Positions 8,722 to 16,017 of a DNA stretch of 25,116 nucleotides are shown in pieces. The notes beneath the pieces are model-generated. The model was not told the origin of the DNA, ran no database searches, and worked only from the letters and a program-made list of their open reading frames with translations. Position 1 is the stretch's first letter. Each line of letters opens with the position of its first letter. This DNA is from an uncultured Clostridia bacterium (GTDB lineage: Bacteria; Bacillota; Clostridia; Oscillospirales; Acutalibacteraceae): assembly GCA_947629295.1 (NCBI GenBank), contig CANRDH010000006.1, forward strand, positions 1 to 25,116. The letters run 5' to 3'. A program made the position numbers and the translations under genes.

Positions 8722-9672
8722 CTATGAAAGATATACCGTTTCTTCCTCCGGTTTCACAGCCGGCTTGACATCTGTTACATAAAACATCGGACCGATTTCT
8801 CCGTTGAACATTCTGTCCTTTTCTGCTCTGACCTCGGCAGTAACTAAATACCAACCCTTATTTTTTAGTGTATCGGCTTTTTTCCATCTGCACATAAATC
8901 CGGCATACTGGATATCCTCCGCACAGCACGCCATTACAAAACGTCCTCCCACAAACGAGCCTTTCGGAAGTTTTGGGTTTCTTGCCACAAGAGCCTTGAA
9001 TTGTACGGTCTTTCCGTTATAATTTTCCGGCTTCTCCATGGCGTCAAGATAAAGCAATCCAAAATCGTCATCCTTAACCTCAACGACAGGAGCGTCTATA
9101 TCGTAAGGCAGAGGGTCTTCAATGGTATCGTTCTCAATCGTACCGTCCTTGTATTCGTATACAATGGCGGTACGCCTGCTTACAGCACGCACGATTGAAT
9201 GAAGCGGCATTTTATCAATATCCTTATCACATCGGTTAAAGAAAACGACCTCCGCAGCATTAAGCTTATCGTACACAAGCTGCCGCATATTGTTATTATA
9301 GCTTAAAAAGCTGTCTGCGTCGGCAAACATCATTATCTGATAGATCTGCCAGTTTATCGGAAGAACAGCAGCAAGCTCCTGTAAAAGCCACATTCCGTTA
9401 TATTCTATCATTACCCTTTCGGCTTTGCTGCTCTTAAGACAATCTTCAAGGAATTTTCTCGTCAGATTTTCCTTTCCCCCCGCAACGACAACAGTAACCC
9501 TGCTGCCTCCCTTGTACTGTGAGGTATCAAGCTCCTCTTCTCCGTCTTCAAAAAGAATACAAAGAGTTCTTTCATTCGCCTGGAAGCGTTCGTCCGAAAG
9601 CGTATCATGAATAAATTTGGTTTTACCTCCGTCAAGAAAACCTAAAAAAAGGTATACAGGTATCTCAGTCAA
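8722..9672 (-). CDS. CobW-like GTPase fused to a YcgQ/DUF1980-like C-terminal domain
   Basis: The N-terminal half is a SIMIBI P-loop GTPase related to COG0523: Walker A GFLDGGKT at 11-18, VMIEYNG at 88-93 in the Walker B place, and NRCD at 146-149 as the G4 motif. It lacks the CxCC motif that COG0523 metallochaperones normally have. The C-terminal part (about 205-305), with YNGKTVQFKALV, RFVMACC (C249, C250) and AGFMC, resembles the soluble half of YcgQ/DUF1980 (TIGR03943) proteins, which pair with the YcgR permease; this match is from memory. The start is TTG at 9672 behind GGAG; the next in-frame Met lies past the P-loop. It begins 16 bases after the His-rich GTPase, so the two are an operon. 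Metal homeostasis is the likely role, unproven. Confidence 0.75.
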   Translation of the reverse strand: MTEIPVYLFLGFLDGGKTKFIHDTLSDERFQANERTLCILFEDGEEELDTSQYKGGSRVTVVVAGGKENLTRKFLEDCLKSSKAERVMIEYNGMWLLQELAAVLPINWQIYQIMMFADADSFLSYNNNMRQLVYDKLNAAEVVFFNRCDKDIDKMPLHSIVRAVSRRTAIVYEYKDGTIENDTIEDPLPYDIDAPVVEVKDDDFGLLYLDAMEKPENYNGKTVQFKALVARNPKLPKGSFVGGRFVMACCAEDIQYAGFMCRWKKADTLKNKGWYLVTAEVRAEKDRMFNGEIGPMFYVTDVKPAVKPEEETVYLS

Positions 9673-9688
9673 TTCATTTCAACTCCAT

Positions 9689-10783
9689 TCATATTCCGAA
9701 AAGCTTTTTAAGCTCCTCCTCGTTCAGCTTTGAACCGATAACACATATCCTGCCGGTATAGTCGGCTGAACCCCTTCTTACAGATATTTCCTCCGGGACA
9801 AAGTCATAATGTATCCAGTTTCCGTCCTGGGCGGCAACTATTCCCTTAGCTCTCAAAACAACTCCATACTTTTCACTGTCGGAAAGTTCTTCAAGAATTT
9901 TTCTTATTTCTTCCTCAGTAAATTTTTTAGCAGTTTCAGCGCCCCAACTTGTAAATACATCATCCGCATGATGATGGTGATGATGCTCGTGGTCATGACA
10001 GTGACACTCCTCGCCATCCTCATGGTGGTGGTCGTGGTCATGATGTTCTTCACCGTCCTCATGGTGGTGATGGTCATGGTCATGACACTCTTCACCGTCC
10101 TCATGGTGGTGATGGTCATGGTCGTGGTCATCATCATGCTCATGATGATGATGTTCTTCTTCCGGCTCCACATCATCAACAGTCAAAAGAGCCTTGCCGT
10201 CAGTCGCAGAAAGAATCTGCTCACCCGTAAGCTCGTCCCACGGAGTCGTAACGATTGAAGCCTTAGTATTATGCTGCCTGATAAGCTCGATAGCCTTTGC
10301 AAGCTTTTCATCAGAAATATTCTGTGTTCTGCTCAGAATTATTGTGCTTGCAAACTCAATCTGATTGTTATAAAACTCACCGAAGTTTTTCATATAAACC
10401 TTTACCTTTGACGCGTCGGCAACCGTTATAAAGCTATTGAGCTCAACTTCAGCGGTTGTAACGCTCTTTACGGCATTTATAACATCGGAAAGCTTACCGA
10501 CGCCCGAGGGCTCGATAAGAATTCTGTCGGGATGATATTGCTCAAGCACCTTGTTAAGCGCCTCCCTGAAATCTCCGACAAGTGAGCAACAAATGCAGCC
10601 GGAATTCATCTCATTTATCTGAATACCTGCTTCCTTGAGAAATCCGCCGTCTATTCCTATTTCTCCGAATTCGTTTTCAATAAGAACAATTTGCTCGTTT
10701 TTATATCCCTCTTTTATCAGCTTTTTTATAAGGGTAGTCTTTCCTGCTCCGAGAAAGCCTGAAAAAATATCAATCCTTGTCAT
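9689..10783 (-). CDS. COG0523/CobW family GTP-binding protein, His-rich putative metallochaperone
   Basis: This 364-residue protein is a G3E-family GTPase: Walker A FLGAGKTT at 10-17, the metal-binding GCICC motif (C63, C65, C66), Walker B ILIEPSGVG at 88-96, and SRTQ at 151-154 where classical GTPases have NKxD. A His/Asp/Glu/Cys-rich insertion (211-272) with at least 30 histidines separates it from a CobW_C-like C-terminal domain (about 305-364, ending in GRICVIG). The family inserts zinc, cobalt or nickel into target proteins; the poly-His loop suggests zinc or nickel storage, and the metal cannot be read from sequence. The ATG follows AGGAG. Its own promoter lies at 10833-10861; I could not find a Zur box. 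Confidence 0.9.
   Translation of the reverse strand: MTRIDIFSGFLGAGKTTLIKKLIKEGYKNEQIVLIENEFGEIGIDGGFLKEAGIQINEMNSGCICCSLVGDFREALNKVLEQYHPDRILIEPSGVGKLSDVINAVKSVTTAEVELNSFITVADASKVKVYMKNFGEFYNNQIEFASTIILSRTQNISDEKLAKAIELIRQHNTKASIVTTPWDELTGEQILSATDGKALLTVDDVEPEEEHHHHEHDDDHDHDHHHHEDGEECHDHDHHHHEDGEEHHDHDHHHEDGEECHCHDHEHHHHHHADDVFTSWGAETAKKFTEEEIRKILEELSDSEKYGVVLRAKGIVAAQDGNWIHYDFVPEEISVRRGSADYTGRICVIGSKLNEEELKKLFGI
10012..10131 (-). repeat. Tandem repeat (42-base period) encoding the His-rich loop
   Basis: Three near-copies lie head to tail: 10012-10050 (39 bases, diverged), 10051-10092 (42 bases) and from 10093. The last two are identical over their first 31 bases. Each encodes about 14 residues containing HHHEDGEE. 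The repeat is in frame within the GTPase gene, so copy number can vary without breaking it. Confidence 0.8.
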
Positions 10784-10832
10784 AAATAACCTCTCCTTTA
10801 AATATCTGTAACCATATTAATGTCCAATGCTT

Positions 10833-10861
10833 ATTATATAACTTTATCCCCTAAATTTCAA
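10833..10861 (-). promoter_or_regulatory. Promoter of the GTPase pair
   Basis: Minus strand: TTGAAA (10861-10856), exactly 17 bases, TATAAT (10838-10833). The expected leader is about 45 bases, with no obvious operator palindrome. Confidence 0.72.
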
Positions 10862-10906
10862 GAGCCTTTAAAAATATGATTGTAAATCTAATTCAACAGA
10901 AATAAA

Positions 10907-11536
10907 TCAATATTCACGCTCAGGAGCCGCAGGACAGGTATCAAATACCTCAACAACCCTGTCTCTCATCCATAAAAACGGATTAACACGGACGGAAAAG
11001 CCGTAACCGTTATCCATTCTCCATTGGTGGCTCGGTGCCTGAGGCAGTCCGTAAAGGGCAAGTACAGTCATAATTACACCCCCATGAGTAACAACAGAGG
11101 AATTGGTAATCCCTTCAGCCGACATAGTTTCCACCAATCTCTCGAAAGCCCTGCTTATCCTCGACGCAAATTCCTTTCCGCTTTCACCCCCGGGCGGAGG
11201 TGTTTTGTCCGAATTTTGCAGCCAATCTGCAAACCTCTTGTCACTCACAAGCTCAGCAGCACTTTTTCCCTCCCACTGACCGAAATTACATTCGGAAAAT
11301 GCATTTATCTTTTGTATATCCATATCGGGATAAATTATCTCACAGGTTTCAATACAGCGCAAAAGCGGACTGCTGTATAATCTTTGAGGACAAGGATAGC
11401 CTATACCCTCCCTTATACCCAAAAGGTCCTCTCTGCCCTTTTTTGACAGGCTAACATCGGTCACTCCGATATATTTGCCCTTAAGTGTCTCTTCAACAGC
11501 TCCATGTCTTATAAGATTTATAACATATGACTGCAT
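10907..11536 (-). CDS. Histidine phosphatase family protein (phosphoglycerate mutase-like)
   Basis: A 209-residue cytosolic phosphatase of the RHG superfamily. The phosphohistidine motif is LIRHG (R10, H11, G12). Other active-site residues are R60 in SSPLLRC, E82 in FSECNFGQWEG, and H151-G in VVTHGG. The YIGVTDVSLSKKG and WEGK pattern is like CobC-type alpha-ribazole phosphatases, but there is no cobalamin gene nearby, so the substrate is open. I chose the ATG at 11536, 9 bases after AGGGAG; the in-frame ATG at 11545 would touch the ribosome site. No terminator is seen before the GTPase promoter downstream. Confidence 0.88.
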   Translation of the reverse strand: MQSYVINLIRHGAVEETLKGKYIGVTDVSLSKKGREDLLGIREGIGYPCPQRLYSSPLLRCIETCEIIYPDMDIQKINAFSECNFGQWEGKSAAELVSDKRFADWLQNSDKTPPPGGESGKEFASRISRAFERLVETMSAEGITNSSVVTHGGVIMTVLALYGLPQAPSHQWRMDNGYGFSVRVNPFLWMRDRVVEVFDTCPAAPEREY

Positions 11537-11598
11537 TTTATACATCTCCCTAAAAAATAATATACATTAAATAAAATAACAAAATATTCAAAAAAAAC

Positions 11599-11627
11599 TT
11601 TACAAATTGTTTTAAATGGTATATAAT
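11599..11627 (+). promoter_or_regulatory. Promoter of the XRE regulator gene
   Basis: TTTACA (11599-11604), exactly 17 bases, TATAAT (11622-11627). The leader is about 100 bases and holds a weak 6-bp inverted repeat (GTACAA at 11648-11653, TTGTAC at 11687-11692). The divergent phosphatase start is only about 60 bases away on the other side. Confidence 0.75.
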
Positions 11628-11733
11628 TTACTTGCTGTTTATAGGTCGTACAATGTCAAAATATACCGCATACATTAGAATATTTTTTGTACAGCCGTCA
11701 GAACCGCAATTTTTTTAAGTCAAGAGGTGGAAT

Positions 11734-12429
11734 ATGAATAATGATTTTCCGAGAATAATTACCCTGCTTCGCAAGGAGCGTGGGCTCAGCCAGAAACAGG
11801 CTGCTCTTGAACTGGGGATCTCACAGGCTCTGCTCTCACACTATGAAAAAGGAATAAGAGAATGCGGACTTGATTTCGTTATTCATATAGCCGATTACTA
11901 TAATGTTTCATGCGACTATCTTTTGGGACGGACTCCCGACAGGGCAGGAGCGACCATAAAAATCGACGACATACCCGAAACTGAAACCTCCGCCCAGGAT
12001 GACGAGAACAGGGTAAATACTCTTGTTTCACTGAATAAAAAGCTTATACTAAATTCCATAGATATTATCTATGAGCTTCTGTCACGTGCAAACAACAAGG
12101 GGCTTACCAATGAGATATCGTCCTACCTTATGGTTTCGGTATATAAAATGCTCAGAACGATATATTCCTCAAATCCCAAAAATCCCCAGGCAATGTTTTC
12201 AGTAATGCCTGAACTGTATTCCGGCCTTTCCTCTGCACTTCAGGCTGTTATTGAAACCAATGCAAAGCAGATTTCCGACGGAAAGCCTGCGGACGGATTC
12301 CGGGGTATCAACGCATCATCCGCACCCGCCCTTTCTCCTGACGTTATTTCAAAGCAATTTCCGGGTCTTGCGCCATCCCTCTACAATCTGATACAAAAGA
12401 CGGAGGAAAAAATCAAAAAGCTAAACTGA
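11734..12429 (+). CDS. XRE-family transcriptional regulator with uncharacterised C-terminal domain
   Basis: The N-terminal 66 residues are a Cro/C1-type helix-turn-helix: LLRKERGLSQKQAALELGIS (11-30), SHYEKG (35-40), then IADYYNVSCDYLLGR (52-66), the usual end of this fold. The remaining 165 residues, apparently helical with a Ser/Ala-rich stretch, match nothing I can name. It is a cytosolic DNA-binding protein; its targets are unknown. The ATG has AGAGGTGG upstream. It is divergent from the histidine phosphatase and convergent with the PASTA protein gene, which makes those and its own promoter the first candidates for control. Confidence 0.88.
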   Translation: MNNDFPRIITLLRKERGLSQKQAALELGISQALLSHYEKGIRECGLDFVIHIADYYNVSCDYLLGRTPDRAGATIKIDDIPETETSAQDDENRVNTLVSLNKKLILNSIDIIYELLSRANNKGLTNEISSYLMVSVYKMLRTIYSSNPKNPQAMFSVMPELYSGLSSALQAVIETNAKQISDGKPADGFRGINASSAPALSPDVISKQFPGLAPSLYNLIQKTEEKIKKLN

Positions 12430-12431
12430 TA

Positions 12432-12468
12432 AAGCATCATTGCATAATCTGCATTGGTGCTTTTCTGT
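12432..12468 (+). terminator. Terminator of the XRE gene
   Basis: Imperfect 13-bp stem (12432-12444 with 12450-12462) just after the stop, with one wobble and one mismatch, followed by TTTTCTGTTT. Confidence 0.6.
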
Positions 12469-12469
12469 T

Positions 12470-12504
12470 TAATAAAACGGAGCACAGCATACACTGTACT
12501 CCGT
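12470..12504 (-). terminator. Terminator of the PASTA protein gene
   Basis: Stem of 11 pairs (12477-12487 with 12494-12504) with one T-G wobble when read on the minus strand, followed by TTTTATT. Confidence 0.7.
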
Positions 12505-12508
12505 TGAT

Positions 12509-14143
12509 TCAGTTTTGTGAGGTTTCGGGACCGGTAGAAATATTAATACTTATTTTTGCACCGTACGGAGCCGAATCGCCCGCATTATAATTCTCGTAAC
12601 CGATTACCTTACCCTTTTCAACCGTATCACTCGCTATATAACTGCCCGGAGAAGCTATGAACCCCTGTTCATTGAGCGAGTTTACAACGGTTTCGACAGA
12701 CTGTCCGGCAATTACGGGAAGCTCTCTGTTCGCAGAGCCCTTACTTACCTTTACAACTATTGTAACTCTCTTATTAGCCTTGGTATTGACCTCGGGACTT
12801 TGCTCCGCAATTTCCCCTTCCTTGTATTTTTCGCTGAATACATCTTCATTCGCCTTGATAACAAGATAGTCTGATTCGGCACTTTGCTTGGCAACTATAT
12901 CGTTATAATTCTGTCCGACAAGATTCGGAATAAATATCATATTGGGGTCAATGCTCTCCTCAACGGAAGATTCGCTGGATTCCTCCTGATTATTTACAAC
13001 AAAACCAAAGCTGCTTGAGGGATGCTGATATATCCACAAAATACCCGCGACAGCAAGGATAAGCAAGCAGGTAAGAACTGAAAGCACACCCCATGCATAT
13101 CCGGGCACACCGCCCTTTTTCGGAGTGTATTTATTTGCAGCCTGACTTTGCATGGCATTCCTGTTAGCCTCTGTACGCATTGCCTTTACCGTCGGAGCAG
13201 CCGAAAGATGCGTGCGCATTTCCTCAAAGGTTTGTATACGCTTTTTCGGAGAAACCTGAAGTCCTCCCGCAAGGGCAGTGACCACATGAGACGGAAGTCG
13301 CTTAAATACAGACGTAGGTATCGGAAGCTTTCCGTCCAGCTTTCTGTCACAACTGTTTTCAGGCAGCCTGCCAGTAAGCGCATAGAACAATGTCGCCGTA
13401 AAGCCGTATATATCGGTAGCCTCAGAAAGCTCTGCGCCGTCCATGTACTGCTCCATTGCTGCGCAGCCGTCCATCAGCTCCGGCTCAAAATTAGTACCGG
13501 AACGTCTTATATCATCAATAGCAAAACCAATCAATCTGAGCTTGCCCGACGTAGTCACAACAATATTCTCCGGAGATACCGCATAGTGTCCTATTCCCGC
13601 GGAGTGAAGTGTGGAAAGTGCCGAAATAAGCGGCATAAAGAGCTGACGTGCTGTATTCCAGTCAACGCTTCCCCCCCTGCGCTCGATATACTCGGTAAAA
13701 GGTATGGAATCATAAAATTCTTCAACAGTGTATGACACACCGTTCTCGGTAAAGATATCAAAAATGGGCGCAACCGCAGTTAATTCACGCATTCTTGCAA
13801 TCGTTCTGTAATAGCTGAGGAACTTATCATTAATCTCTTTATATCTTTCCTCAAAACCCTCGCGTATAACTACATTGGTCTTACCCTTTGCCCTTCCGCA
13901 GATTCCGGCAGGCATGAACTCATGAATGATAACAGGAGACCCCATCGCCTCACTGTAAGCTATATATCTTGTTCCTTCCAGATTATTGTCTATTCTCCTG
14001 CCTACAAGATAGTTATCCTCCTGAAGCTTTACACCGAGAGGCAAAAACGGTGCCGGCTGCTCGCTTGAACGGTCAAAACCGCAAAACGGGCAAATTTGCT
14101 CGCCGAGATTTTCTTTCATACATCCCAAACAAAGCTGTGTCAT
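12509..14143 (-). CDS. Zinc-ribbon, kinase-like (probable pseudokinase), PASTA-domain membrane protein
   Basis: The 544 residues hold, in order, a zinc ribbon (C5, C8, C19, C22), a protein-kinase fold (about 45-313), a transmembrane helix (about 350-372), a Ser/Glu-rich linker and two extracellular PASTA domains (about 403-467 and 473-538). The architecture is that of PknB/PrkC-type wall sensors, but the kinase core is degenerate: His74 stands at the ATP-binding Lys, HYAVSPEN (186-193) replaces HRDxKPEN so the catalytic Asp is missing, GFA (206-208) replaces DFG, and AME replaces APE. Structural landmarks remain (N193, DIYGF at 244-248, R302). It is probably a signalling pseudokinase that senses muropeptides or lipid II. 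I chose the ATG at 14143 behind AGGCGGT; a TTG at 14167 is in frame. Confidence 0.88.
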   Translation of the reverse strand: MTQLCLGCMKENLGEQICPFCGFDRSSEQPAPFLPLGVKLQEDNYLVGRRIDNNLEGTRYIAYSEAMGSPVIIHEFMPAGICGRAKGKTNVVIREGFEERYKEINDKFLSYYRTIARMRELTAVAPIFDIFTENGVSYTVEEFYDSIPFTEYIERRGGSVDWNTARQLFMPLISALSTLHSAGIGHYAVSPENIVVTTSGKLRLIGFAIDDIRRSGTNFEPELMDGCAAMEQYMDGAELSEATDIYGFTATLFYALTGRLPENSCDRKLDGKLPIPTSVFKRLPSHVVTALAGGLQVSPKKRIQTFEEMRTHLSAAPTVKAMRTEANRNAMQSQAANKYTPKKGGVPGYAWGVLSVLTCLLILAVAGILWIYQHPSSSFGFVVNNQEESSESSVEESIDPNMIFIPNLVGQNYNDIVAKQSAESDYLVIKANEDVFSEKYKEGEIAEQSPEVNTKANKRVTIVVKVSKGSANRELPVIAGQSVETVVNSLNEQGFIASPGSYIASDTVEKGKVIGYENYNAGDSAPYGAKISINISTGPETSQN

Positions 14144-14266
14144 ATTTATACCGCCTTTCCCGTACAAACATCCTTATTTAACAGCAACCCGGTTGTACGG
14201 AGGCCGGGCGGCCCAAAAAATCAAAATTACTGTCTGTCAACCGAACAAACATAGACTACTCAAAGC
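14144..14266 (-). promoter_or_regulatory. Structured 5' leader of the PASTA gene
   Basis: The roughly 117-base leader contains a perfect 8-bp inverted repeat (14160-14167 with 14193-14200) ending just upstream of the ribosome site, and before it a GC-rich hairpin (GGCCG/CGGCC, 14202-14213) in otherwise AT-rich DNA. I recognise no known riboswitch. It could affect translation start. Confidence 0.35.
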
Positions 14267-14296
14267 ATTATAACATAATAAATACACAAATTGCAA
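14267..14296 (-). promoter_or_regulatory. Probable PASTA gene promoter
   Basis: Minus strand: TTGCAA (14296-14291), 18-base spacer, TATAAT (14272-14267). The rest of the gap between the two divergent genes (14297-14426) is AT-rich with nothing else recognisable. Confidence 0.55.
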
Positions 14297-14426
14297 GTTT
14301 TTACCTATTAATGTTCCCTTGAATTACAAAATTGTAAACATAAACGGTATTTTGTACCGAATTTTTGTTAAAATTTGAATATAATATTATGATTCATAAA
14401 ATTTCAACAAAATTTTTTCATTTTAT

Positions 14427-14455
14427 TTGACATAATATAAATTGATTGATAAAAT
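14427..14455 (+). promoter_or_regulatory. Promoter of the phosphopantetheinyl transferase gene
   Basis: TTGACA (14427-14432), exactly 17 bases, TAAAAT (14450-14455). The leader of about 105 bases shows no clear structure. Confidence 0.7.
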
Positions 14456-14568
14456 CAAATATGGACTCTGATTTAACCGGATAGAAATAAGATTCTGCAT
14501 ATACATACACTAAAAAAATTATTCTTACCGGTATCAGCTCAAGCATTTTTCTTGGAGGTAATTTGGGA

Positions 14569-15183
14569 ATGGTTTATATACTGGAAGATACGGACAGACT
14601 CGACGAGGGATTTATATCCTCATCATATAAGCATCTCAGCCTGCAAAGGCTGCAAAAAATAGATTCCCTCAGAAAGTCAGCAGCTCGAATCAACTCGGCC
14701 TCCGTATATCTTCTTCTGCGATATGCACTGAAATATGAATACAACATGGATATAACACCGGAATTTATATTCAAAAAAAACGGAAAACCATATCTGAAAG
14801 ACAACGATAAAATATTCTTCAACCTGAGTCACTCACGAAATTCATGTGCCTGTATCCTATCCGACAGGGAAACTGCCGTCGATATAGCTGAATTCCGTAA
14901 AATCAGCCTGAATACGGCAAAATATTATTGCTCTCCCAAAGAGCTTGCCAAAATAGAGAAGATTGAAGATGCTGAAGAAAAAAACAGGGAGCTTGTGCGT
15001 CTTTGGTCTATAAAGGAATGTTTTTCAAAAATTGACGGTTCGGGTCTAAGTATGAATTTCAAAGCCGTGGAGAGCAAAAAACTTGATAACATCCGCTTAG
15101 TAACAGGTGAGAGATATTATGCGGCATATTACTCGAACAAAAAAGAAAAAGTAATAAAGCCGTTGTTAACGGACTTACTTTAA
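14569..15183 (+). CDS. 4'-phosphopantetheinyl transferase, Sfp type
   Basis: The enzyme transfers phosphopantetheine from CoA to a carrier-protein serine. The 204 residues show the family motifs in order: KPYL (73-76), FNLSHS (84-89), VDI (104-106) and WSIKECFSKIDGSGL (146-160, with K149, E150, K154). Sfp enzymes usually have D-I-E at the metal site; here it is D105-I-A107 followed by E108, so one ligand may be shifted or lost. No carrier protein, NRPS or PKS gene is in the window, so the target is unknown. The start is ATG at 14569, 10 bases after GGAGG; a TTG at 14563 is closer but adds only two residues. Its stop abuts the stop of the opposite HAD gene. Confidence 0.87.
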   Translation: MVYILEDTDRLDEGFISSSYKHLSLQRLQKIDSLRKSAARINSASVYLLLRYALKYEYNMDITPEFIFKKNGKPYLKDNDKIFFNLSHSRNSCACILSDRETAVDIAEFRKISLNTAKYYCSPKELAKIEKIEDAEEKNRELVRLWSIKECFSKIDGSGLSMNFKAVESKKLDNIRLVTGERYYAAYYSNKKEKVIKPLLTDLL

Positions 15184-16005
15184 TCAAAACCTTTCATTTA
15201 ACAAAAACTCAGCCACTCCGTCCTCATAGCTTCTGCCGATAACTATATCGGCAGCTTTTTTTACTTTCTCCCTTGCATCACTCACAGCAACGGCTATATC
15301 TGCATTTTTCAGCATATCAAGGTCATTATAATTATCCCCGAAAGCTACCGCCTTGTCAGCACCGACCATTTCTTTCACCCTTAACATTCCGTCAGCCTTT
15401 GAAGCTGCACTTGAAAATATTTCCAGATAATATAAATCGGAATAATTATCACTGTAAAGTATCGAGCGTACACCGTCAGTTTCCGCTATCTCCTCGTGTA
15501 TAGGTAAAAGTCTTGCATAGCTGTCTACCATTGTAAAGTATATGACCTTGTCATTTTCGTTTATTTCTATATTGTCAATTTTATTGAAGCTTTTATAATC
15601 GCTGTTCCGCCTGGCTTCAAAAAAATTTCTCTCAGGCTCGTTCCACAACTTTTCAAATTCAACGTGTATCCCGTATTCATCATCAACCTTATATACAAAA
15701 GAAGTTCTGTCGTGTCTGCGTAATATTTCAATTACTTTTCTTGCAACCGTAAGCTCAATCGAATTACAGTCAATATACTTGCCTTTTGAAAAGTCATATA
15801 TAAGTACTCCATTAAGCTGTACACACGGAAGCTTTAGTTCAAGCTTATCAAGTATCTTGATTGAACTCAGACTGCGTGCTGTTGCAACAGTAAAAAGCAA
15901 ACCTCTTTTTATAAGATTCCTTATTATTTCTGCACTTTTTTCGGAGAGCTTTGCATTTTTATCAAGTAATGTTCCGTCAAGGTCTGATATGTATAATGTT
16001 GACAT
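15184..16005 (-). CDS. Cof-type HAD-IIB family hydrolase
   Basis: A 273-residue cytosolic phosphatase of the HAD superfamily with a C2-type cap, probably acting on sugar phosphates or flavin/nucleotide phosphates; the substrate is not readable. Motif I is SDLDGT (nucleophile D8, acid D10), motif II the TARS stretch (42-45), motif III K203 in SKADG, and motif IV GDNYND (223-228). All are intact. The ATG follows AGGAGG, placed in the 12-base gap after the MORN gene stop, so the two genes form an operon. The stop codon is directly next to the stop of the convergent phosphopantetheinyl transferase, with no terminator between. Confidence 0.92.
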   Translation of the reverse strand: MSTLYISDLDGTLLDKNAKLSEKSAEIIRNLIKRGLLFTVATARSLSSIKILDKLELKLPCVQLNGVLIYDFSKGKYIDCNSIELTVARKVIEILRRHDRTSFVYKVDDEYGIHVEFEKLWNEPERNFFEARRNSDYKSFNKIDNIEINENDKVIYFTMVDSYARLLPIHEEIAETDGVRSILYSDNYSDLYYLEIFSSAASKADGMLRVKEMVGADKAVAFGDNYNDLDMLKNADIAVAVSDAREKVKKAADIVIGRSYEDGVAEFLLNERF

Positions 16006-16017
16006 TTTTACCTCCTC

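Noticed and set aside
9961..10160. Regularly spaced repeats that might suggest a CRISPR array
   Set aside because: The units are adjacent, in frame, diverged, without unique spacers, and encode the poly-His loop.
9809..10258. An open frame on the plus strand rich in Met and Val across the His-rich GTPase region
   Set aside because: It is the antisense of the His/Asp codon repeats (CAT/GTG runs); it has no ribosome site and the minus-strand protein has clear family motifs.
12509..14143. Calling this gene an active serine/threonine kinase
   Set aside because: The domain layout suggests it, but the Lys, HRD Asp and DFG residues are all missing in the translated sequence.
11646..14200. A shared operator CGTACAA/TTGTACG in the XRE leader and the PASTA leader
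   Set aside because: The core GTACAA or TTGTAC also occurs at several places inside genes in this window, so the match is too weak to call an XRE operator.
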